Assembly (NCBI RefSeq): GCF_040560245.1
Contig: NZ_JAKMWP010000007.1
Origin: Morganella sibonii
GTDB lineage: Bacteria; Pseudomonadota; Gammaproteobacteria; Enterobacterales; Enterobacteriaceae
Strand: one strand, 5' to 3'
DNA length: 64,000 nucleotides
Both the position numbers and the translations under genes were made by a program. Positions 59,209 to 64,000 of this stretch are shown one piece after another. The notes below the pieces were generated by a model that saw only the letters and a program-made list of their open reading frames with translations, ran no database searches and was not told the origin of the DNA. Positions within the stretch are counted from its first letter, which is position 1. Every line of letters starts with the position of its first letter.

Positions 59209-60393
59209 ATGAATAAACCCGCCGTTATCGCGCTGGTGATTACACTGCTGGACGCGATGGGTATTGGTCTGATCATGCCGGTATTGCCGTCACTGTTGCG
59301 GGAATATCTCCCGGAGGCGGATGTGGCAAATCATTACGGCATTCTGCTGGCGCTGTATGCGGTGATGCAGGTCTGCTTTGCACCTCTGCTGGGCAGATGG
59401 TCAGATAAACTGGGACGCAGACCGGTACTGCTGCTATCGCTCGCGGGTGCTGCGCTTGATTACACGCTGCTGGCGCTGTCCGGTGTGCTGTGGATGCTGT
59501 ATCTCGGGCGGATAATCTCCGGGATCACCGGTGCCACCGGCGCGGTTGCGGCTTCCGTGGTGGCAGACAGCACGGCGGTCAGTGAACGCACCGCCTGGTT
59601 CGGGCGTCTCGGCGCGGCTTTCGGGGCGGGGCTGATTGCCGGGCCTGCTGTCGGCGGGCTGGCGGGAGATATCTCGCCACATCTGCCGTTTGTGATTGCG
59701 GCGATACTGAATGCCTGCACCTTTCTGATGGTCTTTTTTCTCTTTAAACCGGCGGTTCAGGCAGAAGAAAAACCGGCGGAGCAGAAAGCGGAAAGCACAG
59801 CTATCAGTTTTGTCACACTGCTTAAACCGCTGGCGCTGCTGCTGTTTGTCTTTTTTACCGCACAGCTTATCGGGCAGATCCCGGCCACGGTCTGGGTGCT
59901 GTTTACGGAGAGCCGTTTTGCCTGGGACAGTGCGGCAGTCGGGTTTTCACTGGCCGGACTCGGGGCAATGCATGTGCTGTTTCAGGCGGTGGTTGCCGGG
60001 ATACTGGCGAAACGGCTGAGTGAAAAAACGATTATCTTTACCGGGTTTATCGCCGATGCCACCGCATTTTTACTGATGTCCGCCATCACTTCCGGATGGA
60101 TGGTATATCCGGTGCTGACCCTGCTGGCGGGTGGCGGGATTGCCCTGCCTGCATTGCAGGGAATTATCTCCGCCGGGGCATCAGCGGAAAATCAGGGCAA
60201 ACTACAGGGCGTGCTGGTCAGTCTCACCAATCTGACCGGGGTGGCAGGCCCGCTGCTGTTTGCCTTTATCTTCAGTCAGACACAGCAGCGTGCGGACGGG
60301 ACTGTGTGGCTGATCGGCACGGCACTGTACGGCCTGCTGCTGGCAATCTGCCTGCTGATCAGAAAACCGGCACCGGTGGCGGCAACCTGCTGA
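59209..60393 (+). CDS. tet(D): Tetracycline efflux pump, class D
   Basis: A 394-residue MFS tetracycline:proton antiporter with 12 helices, equal in length to class D TetA. Motif A reads GRWSDKLGRRPVL (about residue 62-75) and motif C near GAAFGAGLIAGPAVGG. Sequence is close to Tet(D) as I remember it. Base composition and codon use look like the neighbours, and no IS or transposon end is next to the pair, so it may be native rather than acquired. It confers resistance to tetracycline if expressed. frmA starts 95 bases downstream with no terminator visible between. Confidence 0.94.
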   Translation: MNKPAVIALVITLLDAMGIGLIMPVLPSLLREYLPEADVANHYGILLALYAVMQVCFAPLLGRWSDKLGRRPVLLLSLAGAALDYTLLALSGVLWMLYLGRIISGITGATGAVAASVVADSTAVSERTAWFGRLGAAFGAGLIAGPAVGGLAGDISPHLPFVIAAILNACTFLMVFFLFKPAVQAEEKPAEQKAESTAISFVTLLKPLALLLFVFFTAQLIGQIPATVWVLFTESRFAWDSAAVGFSLAGLGAMHVLFQAVVAGILAKRLSEKTIIFTGFIADATAFLLMSAITSGWMVYPVLTLLAGGGIALPALQGIISAGASAENQGKLQGVLVSLTNLTGVAGPLLFAFIFSQTQQRADGTVWLIGTALYGLLLAICLLIRKPAPVAATC

Positions 60394-60487
60394 CCGGCGC
60401 TATACAGGCAGCGCTGTTGTGCGGTATGGTGGACGGCATTCGTGCTTATCACCTGCCAAGATAAGCCTCAGACACAGAGGAACCGTT

Positions 60488-61597
60488 ATGAAATCACGCG
60501 CAGCAGTCGCCTTCGGGCCGGGTTTACCCCTTGAAATTGTTGAAATTGATGTGGCACCGCCGAAGAAAGGTGAAGTGCTGGTGAAAATCAGTCACACCGG
60601 GGTATGCCATACCGATGCCTACACGCTCTCCGGTGATGATCCGGAAGGTCTGTTCCCGGTGGTACTCGGCCATGAAGGTGCCGGGGTGGTGGTTGAGGTC
60701 GGCGAGGGCGTAACCAGTGTGAAACCGGGCGACCATGTGATCCCGCTGTACACCGCCGAATGCGGTGAGTGTGATTTCTGTACCTCCGGCAAAACCAACC
60801 TCTGTGTCGCAGTCCGCGAAACCCAGGGCAAAGGCGTGATGCCGGACGGCACCAGCCGTTTCTCCTATAACGGTCAGCCGCTCTATCACTATATGGGCTG
60901 CTCAACATTCAGCGAATATACCGTTGTTGCGGAAGTCTCACTGGCGAAAATCAATCCGCAGGCCAATGCTGAACAGGTTTGTCTGCTCGGCTGCGGCGTG
61001 ACCACCGGGATCGGTGCGGTGCACAATACCGCGAAGGTACAGGAAGGGGATTCCGTGGCGGTATTCGGCCTCGGCGGTATCGGGCTTGCTGTGGTGCAGG
61101 GGGCGCGTCAGGCAAAAGCCGGACGTATCTTTGCTATCGATACCAATCCGTCCAAATTTGAACTGGCAAAACAGTTCGGTGCCACAGACTGCATTAACCC
61201 GAATGATTATGACAAACCTATTCAGCAGGTGCTGGTCGAAATGACCAAATGGGGTGTTGATCATACCTTTGAATGTATCGGTAATGTCAATGTGATGCGG
61301 TCGGCACTGGAAAGTGCGCACCGCGGCTGGGGACAGTCGGTGATTATCGGGGTGGCGGGAGCCGGCAAAGAGATTTCAACGCGGCCGTTCCAGCTGGTCA
61401 CCGGACGGGTCTGGAAAGGTACAGCGTTCGGCGGTGTGAAAGGCCGTACTCAGTTGCCTGGAATGGTGGAAGATGCCATGAGCGGTAAAATCGAGCTGGC
61501 ACCGTTTGTCACGCACACCATGGAACTGGATAAAATCAACGAGGCGTTTGATTTGATGCACGATGGTAAATCCATCCGCACAGTTATTCATTACTGA
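60488..61597 (+). CDS. frmA: S-(hydroxymethyl)glutathione dehydrogenase (class III alcohol dehydrogenase)
   Basis: A 369-residue zinc enzyme (E. coli FrmA has 369) that oxidises S-hydroxymethylglutathione, the formaldehyde adduct, with NAD+. Catalytic zinc ligands lie in GVCHTDAY and GHEGAGVV, and the structural zinc cysteines in CGECDFCTSGKTNLC. I place the start at 60488 (MKSRAAVAF), with a GAGGA site; the ORF extends upstream to 60419 without a good start. It is followed by fghA at 22 bases. The frmR repressor that precedes frmA in E. coli is absent here. Confidence 0.96.
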   Translation: MKSRAAVAFGPGLPLEIVEIDVAPPKKGEVLVKISHTGVCHTDAYTLSGDDPEGLFPVVLGHEGAGVVVEVGEGVTSVKPGDHVIPLYTAECGECDFCTSGKTNLCVAVRETQGKGVMPDGTSRFSYNGQPLYHYMGCSTFSEYTVVAEVSLAKINPQANAEQVCLLGCGVTTGIGAVHNTAKVQEGDSVAVFGLGGIGLAVVQGARQAKAGRIFAIDTNPSKFELAKQFGATDCINPNDYDKPIQQVLVEMTKWGVDHTFECIGNVNVMRSALESAHRGWGQSVIIGVAGAGKEISTRPFQLVTGRVWKGTAFGGVKGRTQLPGMVEDAMSGKIELAPFVTHTMELDKINEAFDLMHDGKSIRTVIHY

Positions 61598-61618
61598 TAA
61601 CGTATTCAGGGAGATAAT

Positions 61619-62449
61619 ATGGAACGGATTGAACACCACGCTTGTTTCGGCGGCAGCCAGGAAGTCTGGCGTCATCACTCTGCGGTAACCGGTACGCCGA
61701 TGACGTTTTCGGTGTTTCTGCCGCCGCAGGCAAAAACAGAAAAATGTCCGGTGCTGTACTGGCTGTCCGGGCTGACCTGTAACGAGCAGAATTTTATCAC
61801 CAAAGCCGGTGCGCAGCGTTATGCGGCAGAGCACGGTCTGGTGATTGTCGCGCCTGACACCAGTCCGCGCGGCAGTCAGGTGGCGGATGATAAAGAGTAT
61901 GATCTCGGGCAGGGCGCCGGGTTTTATGTCAATGCCACACAGGAACCGTGGCAGGAACATTATCAGATGTATGATTACATTCTGGATGAGCTGCATACCC
62001 TGGTGACAGGGCATTTCGGCACGTCGGAAAAACGCAGTATCTGCGGGCACTCGATGGGCGGACACGGCGCACTGGTACTGGCGCTGCGTAATCCGGAGGC
62101 GTTCCTCAGTGTGTCGGCGTTTGCGCCGATTGTGTCACCGTCACAGGTGCCGTGGGGCGAAAAAGCGTTCTCTGCCTATCTGGGACAGGATAAAGCGGTG
62201 TGGGAACAGTATGATGCGGTCAGACTGATCGAATCCGGTCACCGCGTCGCAGATATGCTGGTTGATCAGGGGCTTGCGGATACGTTCTTCAGTAAGCAGC
62301 TGAAAACCGGTTTACTGAAATCTGCCTGCGAAACACATGGTATTCCGCACACTATCCGTGTGCATGCCGGTTATGATCACAGCTATTACTTTATTGCGAG
62401 TTTTATCGCGGATCATATCGCCTGGCATGCGGCACGTCTCAACGCATAA
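61619..62449 (+). CDS. fghA: S-formylglutathione hydrolase
   Basis: A 276-residue serine hydrolase that splits S-formylglutathione to formate and glutathione, finishing formaldehyde detoxification. The nucleophile elbow GHSMGGHGAL (near residue 147) and the C-terminal His in AGYDHSYYFI are intact. It shares an operon with frmA and ends in a terminator that overlaps its stop codon. Confidence 0.96.
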   Translation: MERIEHHACFGGSQEVWRHHSAVTGTPMTFSVFLPPQAKTEKCPVLYWLSGLTCNEQNFITKAGAQRYAAEHGLVIVAPDTSPRGSQVADDKEYDLGQGAGFYVNATQEPWQEHYQMYDYILDELHTLVTGHFGTSEKRSICGHSMGGHGALVLALRNPEAFLSVSAFAPIVSPSQVPWGEKAFSAYLGQDKAVWEQYDAVRLIESGHRVADMLVDQGLADTFFSKQLKTGLLKSACETHGIPHTIRVHAGYDHSYYFIASFIADHIAWHAARLNA

Positions 62450-62470
62450 ACCCGGTCAGCCGGGTTTTTT
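62448..62470 (+). terminator. Terminator overlapping the 3' ends of fghA and kptA
   Basis: An 8-bp stem (AAACCCGG / CCGGGTTT) with a 4-base loop is followed by TTTTTT. It begins in the fghA stop and its loop holds the convergent kptA stop (62456-62458), so the two genes share one terminator. Confidence 0.85.
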
Positions 62471-63007
62471 CTGCGACAGGTATTTTATCGGTACATGCGG
62501 CGTCAGCCAGACGCCGTTATCCGCCAGATAGAACGGATAACCGGTTTTATGCATCTCTCCGGCGGCAATGGTGAGCACCACCGGTTTGCCGTGGCGGGCG
62601 CCGACCGTCAGCGCGGTATCTTCATCCGCACTGAGGTGGACATAATGCCGTGATCCGGCAATCAGCCCCAATTCACAAATATCACTGATAAACCGGATAG
62701 CGGTGCCGTGATAAAGTGTGTCCGGCGGTGTCTGCGGCGGATAATCTATCGCCACCTGCCCGGCGGAGTGTCCTTGTGCCGCGCGGATATACATACCGTC
62801 GGATGAGATCGTAAACCGTTTTTTATCATTGGTCTGCACGACCTCATCCAGTGTTCCGCGATCAAACGGCGTGCCGTGAACTGCGGCCTGACTCAGCAGT
62901 GCGGCAATCTCTGTCCAGCCCTCACCGTCGAGGCTGATCCCGATGGATTCCGGTTTGTGCCTCAGGACATAGCTCAGAAATTTACTGATTTTATCGTATT
63001 GACTCAT
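62456..63007 (-). CDS. kptA: RNA 2'-phosphotransferase (KptA/Tpt1 family)
   Basis: A 183-residue enzyme that transfers an RNA 2'-phosphate to NAD+, giving ADP-ribose 1'',2''-cyclic phosphate. Family segments are visible: LSYVLRHKPESIGISLDGEGW at the start and YHGTAIRFISDICELGL and HYVHLSADEDTA in the NAD site. In yeast it ends tRNA splicing; bacteria lack that substrate, so its natural role here is unknown. It stands alone, convergent with fghA. Confidence 0.94.
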   Translation of the reverse strand: MSQYDKISKFLSYVLRHKPESIGISLDGEGWTEIAALLSQAAVHGTPFDRGTLDEVVQTNDKKRFTISSDGMYIRAAQGHSAGQVAIDYPPQTPPDTLYHGTAIRFISDICELGLIAGSRHYVHLSADEDTALTVGARHGKPVVLTIAAGEMHKTGYPFYLADNGVWLTPHVPIKYLSQKKPG

Positions 63008-63122
63008 CGTGTTTATTTTATCGTGTTTGCCGGTGATCCGGCGGTGATATCATGGATGAATTATACGCGTCTGCGGCGGTAAAAGGGAGAAAGGACTGCG
63101 ATAACCCTGCGCTGTATCAGAT

Positions 63123-63157
63123 ACTGACGGCGGAATAACCGCCGTCAGTCTGTTTTT
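63123..63157. terminator. Hairpin next to the MFS stop
   Basis: A perfect 11-bp stem (63123-63133 and 63139-63149) with a 5-base loop. On the plus strand it is followed by CTG and five Ts; on the minus strand it lies just past the MFS stop but has no T-run. It most likely marks the end of the MFS transcript. Confidence 0.55.
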
Positions 63158-64000
63158 AAATAGTACTGAGTTCACGGTTACGGGTTTCCGCACCGAGGAA
63201 GAGCACTGCGAGAATGGCGATCACCACTGCGGCACTGAAGATCAGGAAAATCGTGCTGACAGCAAACTGATACTGAATCAGATAACCGGCCAGCAGCGGC
63301 CCCAGTATCCCGCCTATCCGTCCGATGGCTGTGGCGGTTCCCGCACCGGTGGCGCGGATACTGTCCGGATACTGCTCCGGGGTGTAGGCGTAGAGCGCGC
63401 CCCAGGCACCGAGGTTAAAGAATGAGAGCAGCATGCCGGAGATAACCAGTGCTGTGGCGGTTTCCGCGCAACTGAAGCCGTACGCACTGATTGCGGTACC
63501 GGCGAGATAGGTCACCAGCACAAATTTGCGGCCGTAACGTTCAATCAGCCAGGCGGCACTGAAATAGCCGGGCAGTTGGGCGAGTGTCATGATCAGCACA
63601 TACTGGAAGCTTTTTATCAGACTGAAACCCTTGAGGATCGCCACACCGGGCAGCCAGAGAAAAATGCCGTAATAGGAAAACACCACACAGAACCACAGGA
63701 TCCACAGCATCAGTGTGGCACGGCGGTATTGCGGCGACCAGATCAGCGCCATTGACTGCGCCACCGTAAGTTTCGGACGCGTCTGTGCTGTATAGCGGGA
63801 TACCGGTTCCGGCAGTTTTGCCCGCAGCCAGAGCGCATACAGCGCAGGCAGGGCGCTGAGCAGCATCGCCGTGCGCCAGCCGTAATCCGGGATAACATAA
63901 TAGGCAATCAGTGCCGCAATCAGCCAGCCCACAGCCCAGAAGCTTTCCAGCAGCACAACCACGCGGCCGCGCTCGTGAGGGGCCACGCTCTCACTGACCA
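63156..64000 (-). CDS. MFS transporter, AAHS/NiaP-like, 5' end outside the window
   Basis: The C-terminal about 281 residues of a major facilitator transporter, with about eight to nine membrane segments visible. The cytoplasmic motif PHERGRVVVLLESFWAVGWL in the opening part and RYGRKFVLV and PEQYPDSIRATGAG further on fit the aromatic acid/niacin (AAHS, NiaP-like) branch. The frame is open to the window edge, so the start is to the right of 64000. The substrate is not determined. Confidence 0.85.
   Translation of the reverse strand, partial: VSESVAPHERGRVVVLLESFWAVGWLIAALIAYYVIPDYGWRTAMLLSALPALYALWLRAKLPEPVSRYTAQTRPKLTVAQSMALIWSPQYRRATLMLWILWFCVVFSYYGIFLWLPGVAILKGFSLIKSFQYVLIMTLAQLPGYFSAAWLIERYGRKFVLVTYLAGTAISAYGFSCAETATALVISGMLLSFFNLGAWGALYAYTPEQYPDSIRATGAGTATAIGRIGGILGPLLAGYLIQYQFAVSTIFLIFSAAVVIAILAVLFLGAETRNRELSTI

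Noticed and set aside
1..64000. tRNA, rRNA, CRISPR, prophage or IS elements
   Set aside because: I looked through the intergenic regions and protein set and found no cloverleaf, spaced repeats, integrase or transposase.

Overview
The window looks like a chromosomal stretch of an enteric bacterium of the Morganella/Proteus/Providencia branch of Enterobacterales, most likely Morganella morganii. Three things point there: the enteric gene families and order, the moderate base composition, and a class D tetracycline efflux pair sitting between ordinary housekeeping genes. This assignment is inference from gene content. I see no rRNA, tRNA, CRISPR array, insertion sequence or prophage genes.

Region 1 (1-12.1 kb) is catabolic and respiratory. 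It opens inside an operon for glutamate fermentation by the methylaspartate route: glutamate mutase epsilon subunit, methylaspartate ammonia-lyase, an AtuA/DUF1446 protein, a DUF4387 protein, then a dicarboxylate/amino acid symporter. On the minus strand follow nirBD (NADH nitrite reductase, with an excellent FNR promoter) and an uncharacterised module of GntR regulator, TIM-barrel sugar isomerase and MFS transporter.

Region 2 (12.5-29.7 kb) is a complete ethanolamine microcompartment operon in the order eutSPQTDMNEJGHABCLK, then pduS, pduT and eutR. The two propanediol-type genes add a cobalamin reductase and an Fe-S shell pore protein to the Eut compartment. With EutT (adenosyltransferase) and EutA (reactivase) this would make cofactor recycling for EutBC self-contained. 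Glutamate mutase and EutBC both use adenosylcobalamin, so B12-dependent catabolism is a theme of the first half. An ERIC element lies between eutL and eutK, and a terminator-like hairpin pair lies between eutE and eutJ.

Region 3 (29.9-38.1 kb) carries a periplasmic asparaginase; a receptor operon (TonB-dependent receptor with a stop codon at codon 3 of its natural start, a thioredoxin-like ferredoxin, a metal-type substrate-binding protein); a divergent NrtR-type Nudix regulator facing an SPFH protein and a divergent NAD-kinase-like protein; and a small double-glycine-leader peptide that looks like a microcin precursor.

Region 4 (38.4-52.9 kb) is the purine and selenium-dependent molybdenum hydroxylase locus: ygfK-ssnA-ygfM-xdhD-guaD-ghxQ on the minus strand, mocA, and divergent yqeC-yqeB. 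Region 5 (53-64 kb) is mixed: mntH with a Fur box, an orphan HlyC-type toxin acyltransferase with a small lipoprotein, LysE exporter and LysR regulator, a YbdG-type mechanosensitive channel, tetR-tet(D), frmA-fghA for formaldehyde detoxification, kptA, and an MFS gene cut by the window end.
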